Below are positions 54,640 through 64,000 of a stretch of DNA of 64,000 nucleotides, piece by piece. The DNA is from Hydrogenophaga sp. (lineage in GTDB: Bacteria > Pseudomonadota > Gammaproteobacteria > Burkholderiales > Burkholderiaceae_C): contig NZ_SDDV01000003.1 of the NCBI RefSeq assembly GCF_014773545.1, forward strand, positions 1 through 64,000. The letters are read 5' to 3'. Position 1 is the first letter of the stretch; each line of letters starts with the position of its first letter. A model generated the notes under the pieces. It made no database searches and was not told the DNA's origin. It was given only the letters and a program-made list of their open reading frames with translations. The position numbers were made by a program, and so were the translations under genes.

Positions 54640-55917
54640 TCACAGCTTTTCCAGCGCCTGCTCCAGATCGGCCATCAGGTCGTCGATGTGTTCGATGCCG
54701 ATCGACAGGCGGACCATGTCGGGGCTGACGCCGGCCTTCTTCATCTCGTCGGCATTGAGCTGGCGGTGCGTGGTGGTGGCCGGGTGGCAGGCCAGCGACT
54801 TGGCGTCGCCGATGTTGACCAGGCGGGTGAACAGTTGCAGCGCGTCCTGGAAGCGGGCGCCAGCGGCGATCGCATCGGTGGACTTCAAGCCAAAGCTGAT
54901 GATGCCGGAGGCGCGCCCACCCATGTATTTCTGCACCAGCGCATGGTCCTTGTGGCCGGGCAGGCCGGCGTAGTTGACCCAGGCCACCTTCGGGTGGTTC
55001 TGCAGGTGCTGGGCAATCTTTTCGGCGTTGTCGCAGATGCGGTCCATGCGCAGCGCCAGGGTCTCGATGCCTTGCAGGATCTGGAACGCGTTCATGGGCG
55101 AGAGCGCCGCGCCCATGTTGCGCAGCGGCACCACGCGGGCGCGCCCGATGTAGGCCGCGGCGCCCAGCGCTTCGGTGTAGACCACGCCGTGGTAGCTCAC
55201 GTCGGGCTCGTTCAGGCGCTTGAAGCGGGCTTTGTGCGCTGCCCACGGGAACTTGCCGCTGTCGACGATGGCGCCGCCGATGGTGGTGCCGTGGCCACCG
55301 AGGTATTTGGTCAGCGAGTGCACCACGATGTCGGCGCCGTGTTCGAACGGGCGGCACAGGCAGGGGCTGGTCACCGTGTTGTCCACGATCAGCGGCACAC
55401 CGGCCGCGTGCGCCACGGCGGCCAGCGCGCCGATGTCGGTCACGTTGCCCAGCGGGTTGCCGATGGATTCGCAGTAGATCGCCTTGGTGCGCTCGTCGAT
55501 CAGCGCGGCGAACGCCGCCGGGTTGCTGGCGTCGGCAAAGCGCACCGTGATGCCCTGCTGCGGGAAGGTGTGGGCGAACAGGTTGTAGGTGCCGCCATAC
55601 AGCGTGGAAGCCGAGACGATGTTGTCGCCGGCTTCGGCAATGGTCTGGATGGCTGCGGTGATGGCCGCCATGCCCGAGGCCATGGCCAGCGCCCCAATGC
55701 CGCCTTCGAGCGCCGCCAGGCGCGCTTCGAGCACGCCGTTGGTGGGGTTCATGATGCGGCTGTAGATGTTGCCCGCGACCTTGAGGTCGAACAGGTCGGC
55801 GCCGTGCTGCGTGTTGTCAAACGCGTAGGCCACGGTCTGGTAGATCGGCACCGCCACCGCCTTGGTGGTGGGGTCGGGCGTGTAGCCGCCGTGCACGGCA
55901 AGGGTTTCGAGTTTCAT
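54640..55917 (-). CDS. metY: O-acetylhomoserine sulfhydrylase
   Basis: 425 residues, Cys/Met metabolism PLP enzyme. The Lys Schiff-base block is IVVHSLTKYLGGHGTTIGGAIVDSGKFPW, with AFDNTQHGADLFDLKVAGNIYSRIMNPTNGVLEARLAALEGG and SASTLYGGTYNLF before it and LGLKSTDAIAAGARF-like sequence after. It makes homocysteine from O-acetylhomoserine and sulfide. It stands alone, divergent from hexR. I see no SAM riboswitch upstream. Confidence 0.95.
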   Translation of the reverse strand: MKLETLAVHGGYTPDPTTKAVAVPIYQTVAYAFDNTQHGADLFDLKVAGNIYSRIMNPTNGVLEARLAALEGGIGALAMASGMAAITAAIQTIAEAGDNIVSASTLYGGTYNLFAHTFPQQGITVRFADASNPAAFAALIDERTKAIYCESIGNPLGNVTDIGALAAVAHAAGVPLIVDNTVTSPCLCRPFEHGADIVVHSLTKYLGGHGTTIGGAIVDSGKFPWAAHKARFKRLNEPDVSYHGVVYTEALGAAAYIGRARVVPLRNMGAALSPMNAFQILQGIETLALRMDRICDNAEKIAQHLQNHPKVAWVNYAGLPGHKDHALVQKYMGGRASGIISFGLKSTDAIAAGARFQDALQLFTRLVNIGDAKSLACHPATTTHRQLNADEMKKAGVSPDMVRLSIGIEHIDDLMADLEQALEKL

Positions 55918-56155
55918 CTTGCGAGTCTCCTGGATGGTGTTGCCACGCGCGGGGAAACCGCGCAGCGATTGTCATTCTCTCAGCAGTTCGAGCTCGGTCA
56001 CACCGCGAGTCAGGCCGAGCAGCGAAAAACCCGATTCACCCCTCGTCGGCGTCCATGGCGCCAGACAGGGTTGCCAAAGAGAGGAAAACCGACCTCGCCA
56101 AGGCCTCCACCAGCCCACGAAACCCGAACGGGGCATCTCGGTTGAATTATCATGC

Positions 56156-56170
56156 GGTAATAAAATTACC
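56156..56170. promoter_or_regulatory. Palindromic site before hexR (autoregulatory operator)
   Basis: GGTAATAAAATTACC is a perfect 6-3-6 palindrome ending 27 bases before the hexR ATG. It matches the HexR consensus core GTAATWWWATTAC exactly. Autoregulation by HexR is the likely meaning. Confidence 0.72.
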
Positions 56171-56197
56171 AACCTTGACGCCAACTTCTTCATCACC

Positions 56198-57046
56198 ATG
56201 CTCGACCGCATTCAAGCTTGCCTGCCTTCTCTGGCTCCTGCGGAACAGCGCGTGGCCAGACTCGTGCTCCTCGATCCGCGCAGCTTTGCCAGCCTGCCGG
56301 TGTCTGAACTGGCCAGGCGCTCTCACGTCAGCAAGCCGACCGTGGTTCGTTTTTGCCGCAGCGTCGGCTACGATGGCCTGTCGGACTTCAAGCTCAAGCT
56401 GGCCGGCACGGTCAGCGAGGGCGTGCCCTTCATTCACCGCAGCGTCGATGTCGACGACAAAGTAGGCGACGTGCTGGTCAAGGTGATAGACAACACCCTG
56501 GCAGCTTTTCTGAAGTACCGCAACGACGCCTCGATCCACGCGATCGAAAAAGTGGTCGACGCGCTGCTGGCCACCTACCACAACCGCGGCCGCATCGAGT
56601 TCTTTGGCGCCGGCAATTCAGGCATCGTGGCGCAGGATGCGCAGCACAAGTTCTTTCGCCTCGGCATCAACGCGATTGCTTACAGCGATGGCCACATGCA
56701 GGTCATGAGTGCTTCACTGCTGCGGCCGGGCGACTGCCTGGTGATAGTCTCGAACTCGGGTCGTACGCGCGATCTGATAGACGCAGCCGAGATTGCCCGC
56801 CAACACGGCGCAACGGTGATCGTCATCACCGCCAGCGGCTCGCCGCTGGCGCAGGCCGGCCACATGCACCTGGCGGCCGACCATCCAGAGGGCTATGACC
56901 GCTACAGCCCGATGACCTCGCGCCTGATGCACCTGATGGTGATTGACGTGGTGGCGACCTGCCTAGCCTTGCGCATCGGCGGCGTCAAGCTGCAACCCAT
57001 GCTGCAGGAAATGAAGAACAACCTGCGCAGCAAGCGCTACGCCTGA
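56198..57046 (+). CDS. hexR: RpiR-family transcriptional regulator, HexR-like
   Basis: 282 residues. The N-terminal helix-turn-helix is LPVSELARRSHVSKPTVVRFCRSVGYDGLSDFKLKL (~25-65). The C-terminal SIS sugar-phosphate domain has EFFGAGNSGIVAQDAQHKFFRLGI and LVIVSNSGRTRDLIDAAEIARQHGA. HexR senses 2-keto-3-deoxy-6-phosphogluconate and controls central carbon genes. The ATG at 56198 (MLDRIQACLPSL) aligns with family N-termini. A palindromic site lies just upstream, and a similar one lies before pyk. Confidence 0.87.
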   Translation: MLDRIQACLPSLAPAEQRVARLVLLDPRSFASLPVSELARRSHVSKPTVVRFCRSVGYDGLSDFKLKLAGTVSEGVPFIHRSVDVDDKVGDVLVKVIDNTLAAFLKYRNDASIHAIEKVVDALLATYHNRGRIEFFGAGNSGIVAQDAQHKFFRLGINAIAYSDGHMQVMSASLLRPGDCLVIVSNSGRTRDLIDAAEIARQHGATVIVITASGSPLAQAGHMHLAADHPEGYDRYSPMTSRLMHLMVIDVVATCLALRIGGVKLQPMLQEMKNNLRSKRYA

Positions 57047-57054
57047 GGCGGTGG

Positions 57055-57504
57055 TCAGTGGACGATGGGATGCTCGTTCAGATACTGACGCAGGGCAGCA
57101 TTCACACGGGTCTGCCAACCCTTGCCGGTGGCCTTGAAGGCTTCCAGCAGATCGGCATCCAGACGAATCGCGGTGAACACCTTGGTTTCGTCGGCCTTCG
57201 GGCGACCGCGTGGGCGCTTGGCAACCAGAGCGGCGTACATTTCCGGCGGCAGCACCTCGCTCGCGGGCTTGGCCTTGGCAAACCACTCCGCATCCAATTC
57301 ACGGCTATCCGGGTCAGCCGCAATGCCCGCATTGATGGCGGCATCTTCTTCCCGGGTGGGGCTGATGTGCCCGACTTCAAGTTTCGGCATATCGCTTTTC
57401 CTCTCTACGGCGGTTTCCCACTCAAAGCCGTCAGCATCAGCCAGCGACAAGCCGTGCTTGTCGAGCTTGCTCTCGTCTTTGGCCGGATCGAATTCATAGT
57501 TCAC
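57055..57504 (-). CDS. brnA: BrnA antitoxin joined to a truncated BrnT toxin start
   Basis: 149 codons from the GTG at 57504. Residues 1-34 (MNYEFDPAKDESKLDKHGLS to FEWETAVE) match the N-terminus of BrnT ribonuclease toxins. Residues 39-149 form a full BrnA antitoxin starting MPKLEVGHISPTREEDAAINAGIAADPDSREL and ending in a ribbon-helix-helix domain (VFTAIRLDADLLEAFKATGKGWQTRVNAALRQYL). About 55 BrnT residues are missing in between, including the catalytic part. BrnA may be translated from the ATG at 57390. It is a dead toxin with a possibly active DNA-binding antitoxin. Confidence 0.82.
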   Translation of the reverse strand: MNYEFDPAKDESKLDKHGLSLADADGFEWETAVERKSDMPKLEVGHISPTREEDAAINAGIAADPDSRELDAEWFAKAKPASEVLPPEMYAALVAKRPRGRPKADETKVFTAIRLDADLLEAFKATGKGWQTRVNAALRQYLNEHPIVH

Positions 57505-57512
57505 GGGATTTA

Positions 57513-57558
57513 TTGTATAAACACAAAATTGTCATGTAAAGTGTTTTTTGTATAAACA
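57513..57558. promoter_or_regulatory. Direct TTGTATAAACA repeats upstream of the brnTA remnant
   Basis: TTGTATAAACA occurs at 57513-57523 and again at 57548-57558, 35 bases apart, directly before the GTG start. BrnA autoregulates its operon, so these may be operator half-sites. AT content is high for this genome, which suggests foreign origin of the pair. Confidence 0.5.
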
Positions 57559-57563
57559 TTAAA

Positions 57564-57601
57564 GCGGTGCCACAACCTCCGCATCATCGGAATGGCACCG
57601 C
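57564..57601. other. Hairpin between brnA remnant and DUF3047 gene
   Basis: GCGGTGCCA (57564-57572) and TGGCACCGC (57593-57601) are exact inverted 9-base arms with a 20-base loop. No T tract follows on either strand. The rest of the gap up to 57698 shows no gene. Confidence 0.4.
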
Positions 57602-57698
57602 GCCAATACGGGCTTTGAAAGCTGTCCAAGGGCGGAAGTGGCGGCGACAAAAGCGCGGTAACCCGTTGATTCATATGCATTCTGCGGGAGACTGATGG

Positions 57699-58499
57699 TC
57701 ATGGCAGCAGTGCCGCATCCAGTCTGAGTGCGCCGTACCAAGCCTGCAGAATGGTTTGCGTGTTGTCGGTGTCGGTCATCAAGGCCACCGAGAGCAATGG
57801 ACCGGGCGGCTCGCCAAAGACTCTCATATAGTCGGCTTGCGCGTCTCGCACATGCTCGCGCCACTGACCCAGCCCGGCCGTCCCGGAGTCCACCACCAGC
57901 TTGCGGATTCGGTCGGTGCGCGGATTGGGGACGACGGCGCCCAGTGCGTCGGTCGTGCTCCAGACGTAAACCAGTGTGGCATAGGGAAGTTCTTCGCCGG
58001 TGAGCAAGCGGCTCAACTCCGAGAGCCGGTGGGCTTGTGACGACAGCCGCGTGCGGTCGCCGTCGAAGCTCAGCACGATGCGCACCGGTGCATCCTCGTT
58101 TTGCGGGTCATGCAAGTCCGCCCCTGTCGGCAAAGCGTCCACTTTCCAGGAAAAGCGCAGCATTCCCGGCGCTGCCAGCGCAGGCTCAAAGCGCTGACGC
58201 AGGATGCTGACCGAGTTTTGCGCCTGCACCAGAAGGGCAGCCCGTCCACCCGATTCGGCCGGCTCAAACTGAATGTAGCGCTTGCCCGGCAAGGCAAACG
58301 GTTCCCACGCGTGCCCACTCTGCGGCGTCACCAGCAGCGCCTGGCTGGCTGCGCGCAGGGCCGGGCTTAACTCGTGTGGCGGCGTCGGCTCCCGCAGGTC
58401 TTCTTGCCCGGGATAGGCGCTCGGCTGCTGGGGCGGCGCCGCACAAGCCGCCAGCGCGGCGCACAGCAACAGCCCAGCCCATCGCATCCAAACCACCAT
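57699..58499 (-). CDS. DUF3047 lipoprotein
   Basis: 266 residues from the ATG at 58499, which is preceded by GGAAGGA. A lipoprotein signal (MRWAGLLLCAALAACAAPP, lipobox LAAC) is followed by a DUF3047 domain: QALLVTPQSGHAW, LRFSWKVDALPTGADLHDPQNEDAPVRIVLSFDGDR, LPYATLVYVWSTTDALGAVVPNPRTDRIRKLVVDSG and VALMTDTDNTQTILQAWYGALRL. The family has no known activity and may be an envelope carbohydrate- or ligand-binding protein. Confidence 0.85.
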   Translation of the reverse strand: MVVWMRWAGLLLCAALAACAAPPQQPSAYPGQEDLREPTPPHELSPALRAASQALLVTPQSGHAWEPFALPGKRYIQFEPAESGGRAALLVQAQNSVSILRQRFEPALAAPGMLRFSWKVDALPTGADLHDPQNEDAPVRIVLSFDGDRTRLSSQAHRLSELSRLLTGEELPYATLVYVWSTTDALGAVVPNPRTDRIRKLVVDSGTAGLGQWREHVRDAQADYMRVFGEPPGPLLSVALMTDTDNTQTILQAWYGALRLDAALLP

Positions 58500-58532
58500 C
58501 GCTAATCCTTCCATGTCAACCATGCCGCGGAT

Positions 58533-58677
58533 GGACTCGGGTTAACGGGCATGACTTTGAAAGCCACCCCAAAAAATGAAAGTCCTGCCCGTTCTCCCTC
58601 ACCCCCAACCCCTCTCCCGCACGCGGGAGAGGGGAGCGAAGTGAGTCGCGGCCCGACTCTCACGTTAACCCGAATCC
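58533..58677. repeat. Nested palindromic element of 145 bp
   Basis: The outer arms GGACTCGGGTTAACG (58533-58547) and CGTTAACCCGAATCC (58663-58677) are inverted with one mismatch. Centrally, CCCCTCTCCCGC and GCGGGAGAGGGG form a 12-bp stem with a 2-base gap (58609-58634). The central part is a common dispersed repeat in proteobacterial genomes. It occupies most of the 340-base gap between the DUF3047 and ComEA-like genes; the rest (58678-58840) shows no gene. Confidence 0.78.
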
Positions 58678-58840
58678 GCTTGTGCTTCTCATCGCAAACG
58701 CCAAACGTCCCCCACCTTGAGGGAAAGCCCCTACCCCGGCCAATTCAATATGAACGCCGACGGCAGGTGCCGTCAGCGGCCCGTCGGCGCGCAGCCACTC
58801 CAGGGCCGACTTTACCTGTTGACCATTAAAGGATGAACCG

Positions 58841-59164
58841 ATGTTGAAAAAATCCCTGGCGGCATTGCTCGCCCTGCTCGCTGCCACCGCCTTCGCTGCG
58901 GTCGACGTCAACCGCGCCACAGTGGCCGATCTCGACAGCATCAAAGGCATAGGGCCGGGCACTTCGAGCAAGATCGTAGAGCAAAGAACGGCTGCGCCGT
59001 TCAGAGACTGGGCCGACTTCATCACCCGTGTGCCGGGCGTGGGCGAGCGGCGCGCCGCCCGGCTCTCGGCCGAAGGGCTGCGGGTCAACGGTGCGGCCTT
59101 TGGTGGCGCCGCGACGGCAGCAGCCAGCCCGGCAGCCAGCCCGGCAGCCGCAGCGGCGCGCTAA
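58841..59164 (+). CDS. ComEA-like helix-hairpin-helix DNA-binding protein
   Basis: 107 residues with a signal peptide (KKSLAALLALLAATAFA) followed by two HhH motifs: VDVNRATVADLDSIKGIGPGTSSKIVEQR and FRDWADFITRVPGVGERRAARLSAEGLRV. ComEA-type proteins bind DNA in the periplasm during natural transformation, and small stand-alone versions are common. An Ala/Pro repeat tail (AASPAASPAAAAAR) ends the protein. The ATG at 58841 follows AAAGGATGAACCG. Confidence 0.87.
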   Translation: MLKKSLAALLALLAATAFAAVDVNRATVADLDSIKGIGPGTSSKIVEQRTAAPFRDWADFITRVPGVGERRAARLSAEGLRVNGAAFGGAATAAASPAASPAAAAAR

Positions 59165-59191
59165 GCTCCAGCCGCGCGGCTTGCACGGCAC

Positions 59192-59217
59192 AGCACCGCC
59201 GCTGGAGCGGCGGTGCT
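59192..59217. terminator. GC-rich hairpin between ComEA-like gene and ppsA
   Basis: AGCACCGCCGCT and AGCGGCGGTGCT are exact inverted 12-base arms separated by two bases. It lies between two convergent genes and may terminate both, although there is no T tract. Confidence 0.55.
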
Positions 59218-59234
59218 GCTGCTGGCTCAGCCTC

Positions 59235-61631
<2,397 letters not shown>

Positions 61632-61896
61632 GGAAAAAACTCCTCAAGATAAAAAAACCGGGACGTCTGGGGTCGAGCGCCTGCGCTGTCGTTCTTCTTT
61701 TGGCTCAGGTCGCGCGCCAGGACGATAAAAATAAAAACAGCTTCAGCCCGGATAATCGGGCTGGCTGCGGGCTGGCTGCAAGCCGCGATTGTAGGTGGCG
61801 CTTCGCCTTCGATTGCCCACCTGTGCGCTGCGGCGCAGCAAGCCGCCGGCCCCGTGGCGATCGAACCCCGCATACCAGTCTCTGCGACTTCTATTC

Positions 61897-62718
61897 ATGC
61901 CCAACAGATCCGTATTTTTCATCTCCGACGGCACCGGCATCACCGCCGAGACCTTCGGCAACGCCATCCTGGCTCAATTCGAGATGCCGCTGCGTCGGGT
62001 GCGGCTGCCGTTTCTGGACAGCGTGGACAAGGCGCACCAGGCGGTGCGCCAGATCAACCACGCCGTCGAGATCGATGGTGCGCGCTCACTGGTGTTCACC
62101 ACCGTGGTCAATCCGGAGGTGCTGCAAGTCATCAAAACGCAGTGCAAAGGCATGATGCTCGACATGTTCGGCACTTTTGTCGAGCCGCTGGAGCTGGAGC
62201 TGGGCCTGAAGTCGAACCACCGGGTCGGCCGCTTTTCCGACGTATCCAAGAGCCAGGCCTACCACGACCGTATTGAGGCAATCAACTTCTCACTCGAACA
62301 CGACGACGGCCAGAGCCATCAGAATTTGGAGCATTCGGACGTCATTCTGGTGGGGGTCAGCCGCAGCGGCAAGACGCCAACCTCGCTCTATCTGGCGATG
62401 CAGTACGGCCTGAAAGCGTCCAACTACCCGCTGATTCCAGAAGACTTCGAGCGCCGCCGCTTGCCACCGGCGCTGCTGAGTCGGCGCAAGAAAATCTTTG
62501 GCCTGACCATTGCACCCGAGCGTCTGAGCGAAATCCGCAACGAACGCCGCCCCCATTCGCGCTACGCCAGCCTGGAGAACTGCCGCATGGAAGTCAGCGA
62601 AGCCGAGGCCATGATGCGCCGCGAAGGCATACGCTGGCTCTCGACGACCACCAAGTCGATCGAGGAAATTGCCACCACCATCCTGCAGGAAATCCGACCG
62701 GAGCGGCTGATCTACTGA
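61897..62718 (+). CDS. ppsR: PEP synthetase regulatory protein (PSRP)
   Basis: 273 residues, DUF299 family. [23 protein letters not shown] is at the N-terminus and the P-loop is [35 protein letters not shown] near residue 150. It catalyses ADP-dependent phosphorylation and Pi-dependent dephosphorylation of a Thr next to the catalytic His of PpsA. Divergence from ppsA supports the assignment. The ATG at 61897 matches the usual [14 protein letters not shown] start. Confidence 0.95.
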   Translation: MPNRSVFFISDGTGITAETFGNAILAQFEMPLRRVRLPFLDSVDKAHQAVRQINHAVEIDGARSLVFTTVVNPEVLQVIKTQCKGMMLDMFGTFVEPLELELGLKSNHRVGRFSDVSKSQAYHDRIEAINFSLEHDDGQSHQNLEHSDVILVGVSRSGKTPTSLYLAMQYGLKASNYPLIPEDFERRRLPPALLSRRKKIFGLTIAPERLSEIRNERRPHSRYASLENCRMEVSEAEAMMRREGIRWLSTTTKSIEEIATTILQEIRPERLIY

Positions 62719-62766
62719 GAGCGCGAGAGTTTTTCTCCAAGCCGCGCCAACCGGGTAGCTGAGCGA

Positions 62767-62979
62767 GCCAGTTGCAAAAGTCTGCGCCCGCATCAAAGCG
62801 CACTTTGTGCAGCTGTCAAGTTCCGCCTGTTTATAGACACGCTTGATGAAGAGTTCCGGTTTTTTCTCGCGCCAGGACTTGAGGGCATCGACCGGTGAAA
62901 GATGTCCAAGCGAGCGCTGCGGGATGTGGTGGTTGTACGTAAACATGTAGTTGTTCAAAGTCGCATCGAGTTCGGCCAC
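62767..62979 (-). pseudogene. Integrase-core transposase, C-terminal fragment (IS481/IS3-like)
   Basis: The frame reads MAELDATLNNYMFTYNHHIPQRSLGHLSPVDALKSWREKKPELFIKRVYKQAELD, the end of an IS481-type integrase. The usual stop is absent, and the frame runs on through AACTGGCTCG-type IS end sequence into unrelated DNA. The catalytic domain is missing. The rest of the 315-base gap between ppsR and accD (62719-63033) has no supported gene. Confidence 0.8.
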
Positions 62980-63033
62980 CGCCGCGGCAAGCCGGGCAGC
63001 CTGGCCCGGGCAGCCGCGGCCAGAGCGCAGAGA

Positions 63034-63912
63034 TCAATCGCCGAACACGGCGTCGGCGCTTTGGCGCTGCAGCATGGCCAGCAGGCTGGCCAGCGTGGCG
63101 CGCAGTTCGCGCCGATCGCAAATCAAGTCCACCGCGCCCTTGGTTTGCAAAAACTCGGCGCGCTGGAATCCTTCGGGCAGTTTGACGCGCACGGTGTTTT
63201 CGATCACGCGCGGGCCGGCAAAACCAATCAGCGCCTTGGGCTCGGCAATCACCACGTCGCCCACAAAGGCAAAGCCAGCGCTGACGCCGCCCATGGTCGG
63301 GTCGGTCAGCACGCTGATGTAGGGCAGGCCTTTTTTGGCCAACCGGGTCAGCGCGGCGTTGGTCTTGGCCATTTGCAGCAGCGACAGCAGGCCTTCTTGC
63401 ATGCGAGCGCCGCCGGTGGCGGTAAAGCAGATGAAGGGCACTTTTTGCGCCATGGCTTCATCGACGCCGCGAACAAAGCGCTCGCCCACCACCGAACCCA
63501 TGGAGCCGCCCATGAAGTCGAACTCGAAGCAAGCCGCCACCAGGCTGATGCCGCGCACCGAACCGCCCATGACGATCAGCGCGTCGGTCTCGCCGGTGGT
63601 CTCGAGCGCGTCTTGCAAGCGCTCGGTGTACTTGCGGCTGTCTTTGAATTTGAGCGCATCGACCGGCAGCACCTCCTGGCCTATTTCGTAGCGGCCTTCG
63701 GCGTCCAAAAAGGCATTGAGCCGGGCGCGCGCGCTGATGCGGTGGTGGTGGCTGCAGCGCGGACAGACGTTCTGGTTTTTCTCCAGATCGTTTTTGTACA
63801 GCACCGCTTCGCAGCTCGGGCATTTGATCCACACCCCTTCGGGCACGCTGCGGCGCTCGGCCGGGTCGGTGCGCGTGATCTTGGGCGGCAGCAGTTTTTC
63901 GAGCCAGGACAT
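63034..63912 (-). CDS. accD: Acetyl-CoA carboxylase carboxyltransferase subunit beta
   Basis: 292 residues. The N-terminal Cys4 zinc ribbon ([31 protein letters not shown]) is followed by the crotonase-like core with [60 protein letters not shown] and [44 protein letters not shown]. It forms malonyl-CoA with AccA and the biotin carrier. It lies 54 bases after a partial upstream gene that is probably trpA. Confidence 0.96.
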   Translation of the reverse strand: MSWLEKLLPPKITRTDPAERRSVPEGVWIKCPSCEAVLYKNDLEKNQNVCPRCSHHHRISARARLNAFLDAEGRYEIGQEVLPVDALKFKDSRKYTERLQDALETTGETDALIVMGGSVRGISLVAACFEFDFMGGSMGSVVGERFVRGVDEAMAQKVPFICFTATGGARMQEGLLSLLQMAKTNAALTRLAKKGLPYISVLTDPTMGGVSAGFAFVGDVVIAEPKALIGFAGPRVIENTVRVKLPEGFQRAEFLQTKGAVDLICDRRELRATLASLLAMLQRQSADAVFGD

Positions 63913-63966
63913 GGGGGTTTTCCTTCGTGAAACAAGACCAGAGCGCGGCGGACAGCCGCGCGAGCC

Positions 63967-64000
63967 TCAATCGTCGAGTGCGTGCCGTATGGTACGCAGA
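63967..64000 (-). CDS. trpA: 3' end of a gene upstream of accD, probably trpA (partial)
   Basis: The minus-strand frame at the window edge reads LRTIRHALDD followed by TGA. This fits the last residues of tryptophan synthase alpha chains (IRxAL endings), and trpA-accD is a conserved order in betaproteobacteria. Only 11 codons are visible, so the call rests mainly on context. Confidence 0.4.
   Translation of the reverse strand, partial: LRTIRHALDD

Noticed and set aside
55918-56197. SAM or other riboswitch upstream of metY
   Set aside because: I found no matching conserved core or long leader hairpins on the minus strand; the only clear element is the hexR palindrome.
62290-62979. 229-codon minus-strand frame starting in the transposase fragment and running over ppsR
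   Set aside because: Only the first ~55 codons match a transposase; the rest is antisense to ppsR after loss of the natural stop.

Overview
The window is high-GC, densely packed bacterial chromosome. Protein similarity and gene order point to the Burkholderiales, most likely a Comamonadaceae-type betaproteobacterium. Supporting features are the PHA phasin, a fused isobutyryl-CoA mutase IcmF, the pyk-fba-purC-purE-purK-sua5 block, a divergent ppsA/ppsR pair, accD at the end, and the argH / LytS-type kinase / LytTR regulator group. It is mostly core housekeeping sequence. I see no prophage, no CRISPR array, no rRNA and one tRNA.

Layout. 1-1000 holds a broken IS1380-type transposase. 1060-9111 holds a DUF455 protein, dbpA, tmk-mltG, ygfZ, an NRDE protein, a thioesterase-GNAT fusion, an HSL-type hydrolase and a possible alcohol dehydrogenase remnant. 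9122-16029 holds two tandem HDOD proteins, a cupin, an MFS transporter with a His-rich tail, an L,D-transpeptidase, maf, a tetrapyrrole-methylase-type methyltransferase and tRNA-Gly(CCC). 16083-23628 holds a 5-formyl-THF cyclo-ligase, slt, an NDUFA9-like SDR, cca, a MidA-type methyltransferase, a FolM-like SDR and folB. 23832-35682 holds gdhA, a SWIM/SNF2 helicase, ppk2-icmF, phaP and a phytase-like secreted esterase. 35832-43325 is the purine/glycolysis block with a YbbN-type thioredoxin. 43896-49278 holds an anti-sigma gene, a truncated sigma gene, a complete IS3-family element and the algR/algZ/argH group. 49325-57504 holds hemerythrin, an APH/P-loop kinase fusion, lldD, an RskA-like protein, metY, hexR and a broken brnTA pair. 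57699-64000 holds a DUF3047 lipoprotein, a ComEA-like protein, ppsA/ppsR, a transposase fragment, accD and a probable trpA end.

Regulatory logic. hexR sits behind a 15-bp palindrome, and a near-copy lies just upstream of pyk. This suggests one KDPG-responsive regulator controls the lower glycolytic step, with ppsA/ppsR running the opposite direction. ppk2-icmF lies behind a perfect 16-bp palindrome of the type seen with LiuR-like regulators, and phaP lies behind an inverted TGCTGCACTGCA pair that looks like a PhaR site.

The most unusual observations are these: an in-frame palindromic insertion in cca together with loss of the HD-domain metal ligands; a brnT deletion that fuses the toxin start to the BrnA antitoxin; and an IS3-bounded chromosomal junction that cut off an ECF sigma gene and separates algR from its expected neighbour hemC. 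I found no convincing new multi-gene system.
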